Assembly: GCA_027365055.1 (NCBI GenBank)
Contig: DAHXOD010000002.1
Location: forward strand, 1-42,672
DNA: 42,672 nt
Reading direction: 5' to 3'
DNA from: a bacterium
GTDB lineage: Bacteria; Actinomycetota; Acidimicrobiia; Acidimicrobiales; RAAP-2
The notes beneath the pieces were generated by a model, which was given only the letters and a program-made list of their open reading frames with translations, made no database searches and was not told the DNA's origin. Position 1 is the first letter of the stretch. Each line of letters begins with the position of its first letter. The translations under genes were made by a program, and so were the position numbers. Shown piece after piece: positions 8,507 through 15,712 of this stretch.

Positions 8507-9344
8507 TCACGGGGTACCGGGAGGTGGTGTGATCGGAGTCAGCGGAGTCCAGTGATCGGGGCGGCTGAGCGCGGCTGGGATGGACGTGGTCGGGTCACCA
8601 TTGGCTGCGGCGAGTTGAGGTTGCGTGAGGAAGGCGGCCTCGTCGAGCTGCGCACCGCGCAGGTCGGCACCGCGCAGGTCTGTCCCGCGCAGGTCTTTCC
8701 TGCGCAGGTCTGCGCCGATCAGGTAGGCGCCGCGCAGGCTGGCCCCTCGGAAGTCGGCACCGGCGAGCTTGGCCCCCATGAGCTCCGCGCCACAACGGTC
8801 GGGTTGGCGCCCGTCGACGCCGTCGCGCACCGACCGGCTGACCCGCTCCAGCAAAGGACCGAACCCGCGGCGGAATGCGCCGGTGTCCACCGCTGCCAGC
8901 TCCGCAGCTCTGGCCCGGGTGAGCTCTGCGGTCCGTTGCCCGGCGCACTCGACGTCGTCGGCCAGCTGACCCGGAGCAGTCAGCGTGGCCGCTTCCGCCA
9001 GGCACCAGAGCAGCTCGTGCAGCTGGCGCATCACCGTGAAGGCCGCGAACATCGGTTCGGCCAGCTCGGGCGTGTTGCGCCAATCGGCATCGCCGAAGGT
9101 CACCTCGACTACCTGCTGCCCGGCCTCGAAAGTAGTCGAACGCCGCGCACCCGGGGAACCCGCGCTGGCGCAACGGGTCGTGCATGGTGCACTCGAAGCG
9201 TCCGCCCGGACTCGGGCACGGTCGCCCGGCAGCCTTGTCGATGGCGACGTCGGCGGAGGCGACGAACGCCGGTGTGACACAGCACAGGCCTGCACAGCGG
9301 CTGCAGTCAGCCCGCAATCGCCGGCGTTGGTCAGTGCTGATCAC
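8507..9344 (-). pseudogene. Pentapeptide-repeat protein with N-terminal Cys cluster, frameshifted
   Basis: The N-terminal part (GTG 9344 down to about 9131) encodes a Cys-rich module CSRCAGLCC...CPSPG...CTMHD...GFPGC, resembling YkgJ-type metal or Fe-S cysteine clusters. The rest, in another frame down to 8507, encodes EAGQQVVEVTFGDADW, a helical middle region and a C-terminal run of pentapeptides (GADFRGASLRGAYLIGADLR and further ADLRG units), which fold as a right-handed quadrilateral beta-helix. The two halves join smoothly as GFPGCAAFDYF-EAGQQ if one base is removed from the A3 run at 9129-9131 (TTTC to TTC on the coding strand), giving 278 residues. This is either a recent pseudogene, slippage-dependent expression, or a sequencing error. 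Function unknown; actinobacterial relatives exist as intact single genes. Confidence 0.8.
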
Positions 9345-9425
9345 TGACTGAAACCCGGCGTTCGATCACCCCAGCGGCGCTAGTCGTCGCGTTGCGGACG
9401 ACCAGGGCTCGGCCACGAGGGAGCA

Positions 9426-9465
9426 CGGCATCATCCGCCGCCGGGCGCGGTCATCGATGATGCCG
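9426..9465. repeat. 10-bp inverted repeat upstream of the ABC exporter operon
   Basis: CGGCATCATC at 9426-9435 pairs perfectly with GATGATGCCG at 9456-9465, separated by 20 nt. It sits in the gap between two divergent genes (starts 9344 and 9561), so it is more likely a regulatory or RNA-leader element than a terminator. Confidence 0.5.
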
Positions 9466-9560
9466 ACGTGTTCGTGACGTCAGCGATCGGCTCGACGGTT
9501 GCCTCGGCCTGACTCGTCGGGGAGTCTTGTGGTCGGGCGATGGAGCATCGAGAGGAACGA

Positions 9561-10517
9561 GTGCCGATGGCGAGCAGTGATCCGGCGGTGGTCGTCGAGG
9601 GCCTGACCAAGTCCTACGGCCACGTGCGCGCCGTGGACGGCGTCAGCTTCGAGGTGGGCCGGGGGGAGGTCTTCGCCCTCCTCGGACCGAACGGCGCCGG
9701 CAAGACGACGACGATCGAGGTCTTGGAGGGCTTTCGGAGCCGCGACGCCGGACAGGTGGAGGTATTGGGCCTCGACCCGGCAGTCGAAGCCACCAGTCGC
9801 CAGCTGCGCGAGTGCATGGGTGTGGTCCTCCAGGAGCTCGCGATCGAACCGTTCCTGACGGTGCGGCGAGTCCTCGATCGCCATGCCGGGTTCTTTCCCC
9901 GCCCCCGTCCGGTCGACGAGGTCCTCCACCTGGTGGGGCTCGAGGAGAAGGCGGGAAAGCGGGTCAAGACCCTGTCGGGTGGTCAGCAACGCCGGCTCGA
10001 CCTTGCCCTCGGGATCATCGGTGATCCCGAACTGCTGATCCTCGACGAGCCGACCACCGGGTTCGATCCGGCTGCCCGCCGTCAAGCCTGGGAGCTGGTG
10101 GCCGGCCTGTCGGAACGGGGGACGACGGTGATCCTCACCACCCACTATCTCGACGAAGCCGAGGCGCTGGCATCGCGGGTGGCGGTGATCACCGGGGGTC
10201 GGATCGTCGCAGAAGGAACACCCGAGTCGCTCGGAGGGAGAGACCGCGGGGCGTGCCGGATCCGGTTCCGTCTTCCCCCGGACACCGCACCGGAGTCGCT
10301 GCCGGTGGCGGTCGATCGAACGATGCAGGGAGCGATCGAGATCACCACCGACGAGGAGATCGCCGTGCTCGCCACGCTGGCCAACTGGGCGCTCGACCAC
10401 CAGGTGGAAGTGGTCAATCTGACCGTCGAACGGCTCACGCTCGAAGACGTCTATCTCCGCCTGGTCGGTGAAGATTCCGGCGATGGCGCCGACTCCGATG
10501 ACCGGGATCTCACGTGA
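9561..10517 (+). CDS. ABC exporter ATP-binding protein (ABC-2/Drr type)
   Basis: 318 residues. Walker A GPNGAGKT is at residues 42-49, the signature is LSGGQQRRLDLALG, Walker B is LLILDEPTTGFDP and the H-loop is THYLDEAEALA. The C-terminal 90 residues, including LTLEDVYLRLVGE, match the DrrA/CcmA extension. It energises the membrane permease encoded next, whose start overlaps its stop by 4 nt (GTGA), so the two are translationally coupled. GTG 9561 is preferred because AGAGGA precedes it at 9551-9556; ATG 9540 and ATG 9567 are alternatives. Substrate unknown; members export drugs, lipids, polysaccharides or peptides. Confidence 0.9.
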   Translation: MPMASSDPAVVVEGLTKSYGHVRAVDGVSFEVGRGEVFALLGPNGAGKTTTIEVLEGFRSRDAGQVEVLGLDPAVEATSRQLRECMGVVLQELAIEPFLTVRRVLDRHAGFFPRPRPVDEVLHLVGLEEKAGKRVKTLSGGQQRRLDLALGIIGDPELLILDEPTTGFDPAARRQAWELVAGLSERGTTVILTTHYLDEAEALASRVAVITGGRIVAEGTPESLGGRDRGACRIRFRLPPDTAPESLPVAVDRTMQGAIEITTDEEIAVLATLANWALDHQVEVVNLTVERLTLEDVYLRLVGEDSGDGADSDDRDLT

Positions 10518-11317
10518 AGGCCGCATCCGCCCACGGCAACTTCAGGGGCCTGAGCGATCTCCGGCTGGTCGGACGTCAGATCTTCTACGAGCAGCTCAGC
10601 TTCTGGCTCAACCCGGTGGCCGCGATCTTCACCGTCGGGTTCAGTGTGATCTTCCTCGTCCTGCTGGGTGCCACCGGGGGCAGCTCACGCGTGGGCTCCC
10701 TCGGTGGTATCCGGGCCATCCAGTACTACGTGCCCGGATTCGTCGCCTACGGGGTGATGTCGACGTGCTTCAACACACTGGCCGTCGCACTGGTGATCCG
10801 CCGGGAGACAGGCCTGCTGAAACGGATGCGTCTGTCTCCGCTGCCGACGTGGGTGATGCTGGCGGGGGTGACCGGAAGTGTCCTGGTGATCTCGATGGTC
10901 CAGGTCGGTCTCCTCTTGTTCATCGGCAGGGTCGCGTACGGCGTGGTGTTGCCTGAGGAGTTGGGCGCGCTGGTGGTCGCAGTGGTCGTCGGGGTGGTCT
11001 GCTTCACCGCGCTCGGGATCGCTACCAGTACGCTCATCCCCAACCAGGACTCGGGCGGTCCCGTCGTCGGCGTGGTGTTCTTCGTCCTGTTGTTCCTGTC
11101 GGGCCTGTGGTATCCGCTGAAGCCGGGATCGACCCTGGCGAACATCTCGGGGTACTTCCCGATCCGCCACCTGATGCTGGCGACCTTCGCACCATTCGAC
11201 TCACGACCCGGTGCGTCGCCGTGGGACTGGCACGACCTCTGGATCGTGGGTGTGTGGGGACTGGCCGCGGTCGCGGTCGCCGCCCGGCGTTGGCGCTGGG
11301 CACCGCGCAAGGACTGA
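10514..11317 (+). CDS. ABC-2 type exporter permease
   Basis: 267 residues with about six transmembrane segments (for example AIFTVGFSVIFLVLLGATG, LGALVVAVVVGVVCFTALGIA, VVGVVFFVLLFLSGLWYPL). The family's amphipathic connecting region RRETGLLKRMRLSPLPTWVM follows the first loop. It has the typical ABC-2 layout of an N-terminal cytoplasmic helix with paired helices and forms the transport channel with the ATPase encoded by 9561-10517. The gene is translationally coupled to that ATPase and ends 76 nt before the convergent second permease. That 76-nt gap shows no strong terminator hairpin. Confidence 0.9.
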   Translation: MKAASAHGNFRGLSDLRLVGRQIFYEQLSFWLNPVAAIFTVGFSVIFLVLLGATGGSSRVGSLGGIRAIQYYVPGFVAYGVMSTCFNTLAVALVIRRETGLLKRMRLSPLPTWVMLAGVTGSVLVISMVQVGLLLFIGRVAYGVVLPEELGALVVAVVVGVVCFTALGIATSTLIPNQDSGGPVVGVVFFVLLFLSGLWYPLKPGSTLANISGYFPIRHLMLATFAPFDSRPGASPWDWHDLWIVGVWGLAAVAVAARRWRWAPRKD

Positions 11318-11393
11318 GCGGCGAGGCAGGTGGCGGCCGTCGATTGCCAGGCTGGGGAGCGGCCCCGACTCCCTCGGACGGTCCCGCAGTCCC

Positions 11394-12191
11394 TCAGACC
11401 CTGGCGGTGTCCCTGCGGAACCGCCAGGCGGCGCCTCCGGTGAAGATGACCAGCCACGCCACCAGGTTCGCCACCCAGGTCCAGTCGAAGGCTCCCTGGA
11501 CCAGGGGGTAGTGGACGAGCTGGTTCAGCCCGTAGAGGGGGGTGTAGGCGGCCAGCATCCGCAAGGTGTGGGAGAACTGGCTCAGGGGAACGAACAGTCC
11601 ACCCCCGAACGAGAACAGCACCAGAGCGAAGCCGATAACCTGCATCACGTTCTCGGACGGGAGCAGGTAGCCGACGCAGAGCCCGAAGGCGGCAAAGAGC
11701 AGCGACCCGATCCACACCGCGGCCGCGGTGGCCACCCACAGGCCGACCGGCATGGACGGCTTGTGGGTCAGGATGCCGGCAAGGTAGACGGCCAAGACAG
11801 CGGCGAGGCCGAGCACCAACGAGGTGGCCATCTTCATGGCGATGTACGCGGCCGGCCGGAGGGGCGTGATCCGGAGCTGGCGGCTCCATCCCGAGAGTCT
11901 CTCGACCGACACCATCGCTCCGCCACTGGAGGTGGCGAGCACCGCGCCGTAGAGGGCCATCGAGATCATGACGAACGCCGACTCGTTGCCCCGGCCGATC
12001 CGTTGGTCCGCGTAGGTGCTGTTGAGCCCGAAGATGAGGAAGAAGAACACCGGGAACACGACGGTGAAGATCACCGTGCGGCGGTTCCGCAGGAGCCGGC
12101 GCACTTCGAGGCGCACGATGGCGAGGGAGAAGCCGCCAAGGGGCGGCGTCGTGCGCCCGGCCTGGTCGAGCGTGCCCGGGGTGGCGGTCAC
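11394..12191 (-). CDS. ABC-2 type exporter permease (second system)
   Basis: 265 residues with six predicted helices (VIFTVVFPVFFFLIFGLN, LVLGLAAVLAVYLAGILT, LWVATAAAVWIGSLLFAAFGLCVGYLL, VIGFALVLFSFGGGLFVPL and others). It carries the ABC-2 connecting motif VERLSGWSRQLRITPLRPAAY. It starts at GTG 12191 and overlaps the stop of its upstream ATPase partner by 4 nt. It is a paralog of the permease at 10514 in architecture only; the sequences are clearly different, so this is a separate exporter rather than a local duplication. Its 3' end faces that permease. Confidence 0.9.
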   Translation of the reverse strand: MTATPGTLDQAGRTTPPLGGFSLAIVRLEVRRLLRNRRTVIFTVVFPVFFFLIFGLNSTYADQRIGRGNESAFVMISMALYGAVLATSSGGAMVSVERLSGWSRQLRITPLRPAAYIAMKMATSLVLGLAAVLAVYLAGILTHKPSMPVGLWVATAAAVWIGSLLFAAFGLCVGYLLPSENVMQVIGFALVLFSFGGGLFVPLSQFSHTLRMLAAYTPLYGLNQLVHYPLVQGAFDWTWVANLVAWLVIFTGGAAWRFRRDTARV

Positions 12192-13144
12192 CGCCCACCT
12201 CCGTGGTGCGCGGCGGTCACCTGGTGCGCCGGCGGCCCGTCTCCGGTGAGGGCGACGAACGCATCCTCGAGTCCGAGCGCCGTGATCTCCACGTCCTTGG
12301 CGTCCGTGCTGGTCAGCAGGTACCGGGCGACGGCGTCGCTGTCGGCACAGTGGACCACCACGGTGGTCGTCCGGACCTCCACCCGTTCCACTCCGGGCAG
12401 GCCCGACAAGGCCGCTTGGTCAGGATCGGGCAGGGTGGCCCGCACGGTCCGCCCCGAGGCCATGGCCTTCACCTCGGCTGCCGTGCCGTCGGCCACGATC
12501 TCGCCCTTGCGGACCAGCACGACGCGGTCGGCGTAGGCGTCAGCCTCTTCGAGATAGTGGGTGGCGAACACGATGGTGCGCCCTGCCTCGGCGTCGTGGC
12601 GGATGGCCGCCCAAAAGCTTCGCCGTCCTTCGACGTCCATCCCCTGGGTGGGCTCGTCGAGCAGCAGCAGATCAGGATCGGGGAGCAGAGCCATGGCGAA
12701 GCGGAGTCGTTGCTGCTCGCCCCCCGAGCACTTCCCGACGAGGCGACCAGCGACCGAAGTGATGCCGGCCCGTGACATCACCTCGGCGGGTGGGCGGGTG
12801 TCGGCGAAGAGGTGTGCGGTGTAGGCGACGGTCTCGGCCACGGTGAGATCCTTCAGCAGGCCACCGCTCTGCATCACCGCAGAGACGAGCCCCCGGCGCA
12901 CTGCTTGGGCCGGGTCCATCCCATAGACGGCGACCCGACCGGCGGTGGGTTCGGAGAGCCCGAGCACCAGGTCGATGGTCGTCGTCTTGCCGGCCCCGTT
13001 CGGGCCGAGGAATGCCACGACCTCACCCGGTTGGATGGACAGGTCGATACCCCGGACCGCTTCGACGGCGCCGAATTGCTTGTGCACGCCCTCGAGCCCG
13101 ATCGCCGGGGGTGACGGGGAGAGGGTCGGTTGCCGATCGTCCAT
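12188..13144 (-). CDS. ABC exporter ATP-binding protein (second system)
   Basis: 318 residues from ATG 13144. Walker A GPNGAGKT is at 47-54, the Q-loop is VMQSGGLLKDLTV, the signature is the slightly unusual CSGGEQQRLRFAMAL, Walker B is LLLLDEPTQGMD and the switch is THYLEEADAYA. A C-terminal regulatory extension of about 90 residues ends in LGLEDAFVALTGD. It couples to the permease at 11394-12191. The frame is open upstream, with an ATG at 13231 inside the palindromic repeats; 13144 is preferred because conserved ABC sequence begins soon after, but a longer N-terminus cannot be excluded. The upstream region carries a tandem operator-like repeat at 13228-13259. Confidence 0.88.
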   Translation of the reverse strand: MDDRQPTLSPSPPAIGLEGVHKQFGAVEAVRGIDLSIQPGEVVAFLGPNGAGKTTTIDLVLGLSEPTAGRVAVYGMDPAQAVRRGLVSAVMQSGGLLKDLTVAETVAYTAHLFADTRPPAEVMSRAGITSVAGRLVGKCSGGEQQRLRFAMALLPDPDLLLLDEPTQGMDVEGRRSFWAAIRHDAEAGRTIVFATHYLEEADAYADRVVLVRKGEIVADGTAAEVKAMASGRTVRATLPDPDQAALSGLPGVERVEVRTTTVVVHCADSDAVARYLLTSTDAKDVEITALGLEDAFVALTGDGPPAHQVTAAHHGGGR

Positions 13145-13227
13145 CAGGATCGGTGCCGCCGGCTCCGGGCCGCACCGATCCGGCCGTCCCCGAGCTCGAC
13201 CGCGCTCCGTATGCGAACCTTCGCCTT

Positions 13228-13259
13228 GCATCGCACGATGCGAGTATCGCACGAGTGCG
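13228..13259. promoter_or_regulatory. Tandem 16-bp operator-like palindromes
   Basis: GCATCG-CA-CGATGC (13228-13241) is a perfect 6+6 palindrome and CGCAC-GA-GTGCG (13248-13259) a perfect 5+5 palindrome. Both contain ATCGCACGA, at 13230 and 13246, exactly 16 bp apart. The pair lies in the divergent gap between the second ABC ATPase (minus) and the gene at 13296 (plus). A GATACT hexamer on the minus strand overlaps it. A regulator binding here would probably control the exporter operon. Confidence 0.5.
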
Positions 13260-13283
13260 GTGGTTCGCAGCGGGTGCCGCCGC

Positions 13284-13289
13284 TATGGT
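13284..13289 (+). promoter_or_regulatory. -10 box TATGGT of a probable leaderless transcript
   Basis: TATGGT fits TANNNT and lies 6 nt before ATG 13296, with no Shine-Dalgarno. Confidence 0.5.
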
Positions 13290-13295
13290 CCGACG

Positions 13296-13940
13296 ATGGC
13301 CGTCCTCCACCAGGCGACGTTGGTTCCGTCCAAGATCGAGCTGTTCCGGAGATGGGTGCCCGGCCAGCCGTGGCTCGGTGGTGCCGACGCATCGACGGTG
13401 GAATCGGTCGGCGCGTTTCGCTTCGACGATCCCGCCGGTCAGGTCGGGATCGAGACCCACCTGTTGCGGACCGCGGACAACCGGACGATCCAGGTTCCCG
13501 TGACCTACCGGGCGGAGCCGACGGCGGGCGCCGAGTCGTCGTTGATCGGCACCATGCAGCACTCGGTGCTGGGGGAACGATGGGTGTACGACGCGTGCGG
13601 CGACCCGGTCTACGTGCAGGCGGTGGCGACCGCGATCTGGCACGGCGGCACCCAGGCGGAACTGGAGGTGGTGACCGCCACCGGGCGTCAACGTCGGGAA
13701 CCGACCACGCTGGCGTGGGGCAGCGGCTCGTCCGATGTGGCGGTCGAGACCGTCGGGTCGCTGTCCGCGTCGGTCCAAGGGACGGTGACCGTGGTGCGAG
13801 CCGACCAGGTTGAGCTGACCGTCATGCGAGTTGTCGAAGACGAACCGTCCGGAGCGGCCCACGACGGGACGCAGCGCTTGGTGGGCACGTGGCCCGGGCA
13901 TGAGGTTCCCGCAGTGCTGGTGCTCGCCCGGATCGGCTGA
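13296..13940 (+). CDS. Maltokinase N-terminal cap-like domain protein
   Basis: 214 residues beginning MAVLHQATLVPSKIELFRRW. It contains VGAFRFDDPAGQVGIETHLL, VPVTYRAEP, LIGTMQHSVLGERWVYDACG and DPVYVQAVATAI, a pattern I associate with the small actinobacterial family resembling the N-terminal cap of maltokinase (Pep2/Mak), here without the kinase domain. It is predicted cytoplasmic, with no signal or membrane segment. Its role is unknown; stand-alone cap proteins are common in actinobacteria. The start is supported by homology onset and a TATGGT box 6 nt upstream. The family call is from memory of the motifs and is moderate. Confidence 0.6.
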   Translation: MAVLHQATLVPSKIELFRRWVPGQPWLGGADASTVESVGAFRFDDPAGQVGIETHLLRTADNRTIQVPVTYRAEPTAGAESSLIGTMQHSVLGERWVYDACGDPVYVQAVATAIWHGGTQAELEVVTATGRQRREPTTLAWGSGSSDVAVETVGSLSASVQGTVTVVRADQVELTVMRVVEDEPSGAAHDGTQRLVGTWPGHEVPAVLVLARIG

Positions 13941-14742
13941 GGCCGATCCTCGGGGTCGGGTGCCGGCCGACCCCGCGTGACGTGAGATCTCCGACCAGGC
14001 ATGCGAGCACGTCGCTCCGCCGGGCCAGTGCGATGAAATGCCCTTCATCGGGGTACGACGAGCGGGTGGCCCCCGGAATCCGACGGGCCAGCTCGCGACC
14101 CCGAGCGTCAGGGACGAGCGTGTCGGCTCCACCTTGGAAGGCGTGAACCGGGACGGTGACCTCCTCTGGCGTGAATCCCCAGGGCGCACTCACGGCGAGG
14201 TACTCGTCGACCCCCCCCACGCGGATCAGCCGACCCCGCACCGAGCAGGGCGGGGAGCCACGGTCCGAGTTCGGCAATCGCCCTGGCCTCGCCGTCCGGC
14301 AGATCCTTCACCGCCTGGCGGAAGAGCACTCTCGGGGCATGTCGCGCCGGCAACCTCGTGAGGACGAAGTAACTCTGGGCGGCGATAGGTGCATAGTTGG
14401 AGAGGCTCATCAGGGCGCGGTCGAGGCGGTTCAGCTCCTTCAGCGTGGCCCGATCATCGAGCAGCGGCACCAGGTCGGCATGCACCCACGAGAGGATGTC
14501 GTGGCCGGGGCTGCGGCCGACCCCGGGCCGACCCCGGGCCGATCCGGTGAGATGACGCGGAGACCCAGCTCCCGGGCGCCGTCGTCGGCCGGACCGACAT
14601 CGTGGCCACTCACCAGTCCGCCGCGGCAGTTCACCACCGGCGTCCCGTCCACATCCCCGTACAGCGGGTCACCGACCGTGCGTCGGTCGGGGAGCACGAG
14701 TGTCCCGTCGCCGAGGGCACGCCTCAAGAGGGGACCCAACAA
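13822..14742 (-). pseudogene. Alpha/beta hydrolase, degraded (two frameshifts, nucleophile region missing)
   Basis: Three frames hold successive parts of one hydrolase. 14742-14540 encodes GTLVLPDRRTVGDPLYGDVDGTPVVNCRGG...LRVISPDRPGVG. 14540-14219 encodes RSPGHDILSWVHADLVPLLDDRATLKELNRLD and onward. 14218 down encodes VDEYLAVSAPWGFTPEEV...HAFQGGADTLVP (acid loop) and YPDEGHF (catalytic His). The first break is an 11-bp tandem duplication (14520-14541); the second is one extra base in the C8 run at 14211-14218. In addition VPLLDD runs straight into RATLKELN, so the segment that normally carries the GxSxG nucleophile elbow (about 50 residues) is absent, and the usual HGG is RGG. Past the hydrolase homology (about 13980) the frame runs open to 13822, overlapping the convergent gene. 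Confidence 0.8.
14520..14541. repeat. 11-bp tandem duplication causing a frameshift
   Basis: ACCCCGGGCCG occurs twice in tandem (14520-14530 and 14531-14541). Removing one copy restores the hydrolase reading DRPGVGRSPGHD on the minus strand. Confidence 0.95.
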
Positions 14743-14781
14743 GTGATCCGGCGAGCGCCACGATGCGATGCGATGCGGGCG

Positions 14782-15531
14782 TTACCGGAAGCGGTCCATC
14801 GCAGCGTCGACCACCTGTTGGCTGGGGGGATGGCTGAGCGGCGTCGACGCCTGGCGGTCCGCGACCAGACCGTCGAGGATGAGCGTCATGTATCGCTTCC
14901 AGAGGTCGGGGTCGTTCACCCCGACGTAGTCGGCGACGGCTCCGAGCATGGTCACCAGCATCGGCACGTCGTTGACCACCACGTCCGGTCGCAGGGTCCC
15001 CGCCGCCTGCGCCCGCTCGACGATGGCCGTGAGGAGGGGAGTGACGATGTCGCGGAGCCGGGAGGTGTCCGCACTCGCGAACTCGCTGTGCAGCAGCACA
15101 TCGCGCAGGCCTCGGTTGCCGACCTGCCATTCGAGCGCCTGCTCGACGAAGTGGACGAAGCCTTCCCACGGGTCGTCGAACGTCGACGCCGCATGGGCGA
15201 GTACGACGATGTTCTCGATCTTGTCCTCGAACAAGGCGCCGACGAGTGCCTCCTTGTTGGGGAACCGGCGGTATACCGTCCCCACCCCGACGCCTGCTGC
15301 CGCGGCCACGTCGTCGAGGGAGGCGTCGAGGCCCCGTTCGGCGAACACCTCGGCGGCCGCGGCCAACACCTTCTGGCGGTTGCGTTCGGCGTCGGCCCGC
15401 AACTTGTGGGTCGCGCAGCTGCAGTCGGTGCCGTCGGACGCTCCGGCGCCACCGACGGCTGGTGGGGAGGCACCCGCGGCCGGCTCGGGAGGCACGGGCG
15501 GCTCCCTCGGGGGGCTGGTTCGCTGATTCAC
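14782..15531 (-). CDS. TetR family transcriptional regulator
   Basis: 249 residues. After a Pro/Ala-rich N-terminal tail of about 45 residues with a Cys-rich CSC element (residues 37-39), a TetR helix-turn-helix occupies about 50-97 (VFAERGLDASLDDVAAAAGVGVGTVYRRFPNKEAL). A C-terminal ligand-binding domain follows, similar to the TetR_C_33-like groups that pair with drug exporters. It is divergent from the DHA2 exporter gene at 15713, with paired palindromes between, so autoregulation and repression of the exporter are likely. It starts at GTG 15531; TAGGAT on the minus strand (15546-15541) lies 9 nt upstream, suggesting a near-leaderless mRNA. The long N-terminal tail is unusual for TetR proteins. 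Confidence 0.92.
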   Translation of the reverse strand: MNQRTSPPREPPVPPEPAAGASPPAVGGAGASDGTDCSCATHKLRADAERNRQKVLAAAAEVFAERGLDASLDDVAAAAGVGVGTVYRRFPNKEALVGALFEDKIENIVVLAHAASTFDDPWEGFVHFVEQALEWQVGNRGLRDVLLHSEFASADTSRLRDIVTPLLTAIVERAQAAGTLRPDVVVNDVPMLVTMLGAVADYVGVNDPDLWKRYMTLILDGLVADRQASTPLSHPPSQQVVDAAMDRFR

Positions 15532-15540
15532 GGAATATCC

Positions 15541-15619
15541 ATCCTACGTCGGTGTTGAAGCGGAGGAGATACCTCCGTATGGTGCTACCGTAGTACCTGA
15601 AGCGGAGAACATACCTCCG
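15541..15619. promoter_or_regulatory. TetR/exporter divergent promoter with repeated palindromic operators
   Basis: Operator 1 is CGGAGG-AGATA-CCTCCG (15561-15577, perfect 6+6). Operator 2 is CGGAG-AACATAC-CTCCG (15603-15619, perfect 5+5). Both sit in the same context (TGAAGCGGAG..ATACCTCCG) exactly 42 bp apart, four helical turns. A third imperfect palindrome, GGTGCTAC-C-GTAGTACC (15581-15597), is centred midway. Operator 1 would overlap the -35 region of the tetR promoter, whose -10 candidate TAGGAT is at 15546-15541 (minus). The rest of the gap to 15713 is the exporter leader. Confidence 0.7.
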
Positions 15620-15712
15620 GATGAGAATCGCTCGCCTCGACGGGTGTGGGCATGTCTCGACCGGGATGGGCAGATGAACAACCAGAACGTCAGTGTGCAA
15701 AGGAGACGTGCC

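Noticed and set aside
9129-9131. Programmed ribosomal frameshifting in the pentapeptide-repeat gene
   Set aside because: No slippery heptamer or downstream pseudoknot is evident, and the shift needed sits in an A3/T3 run; mutation or error is simpler.
8355-9277. Plus-strand frames reading Arg-Val or Cys-Gly repeats across the GGTGCG array
   Set aside because: They arise only from the microsatellite and run antisense through the pentapeptide-repeat gene; there is no ribosome site.
13144-13252. Start of the second ABC ATPase at 13252 or 13231
   Set aside because: These starts fall in the palindromic operator repeats and add a low-complexity segment; 13144 fits the family better, with moderate certainty.
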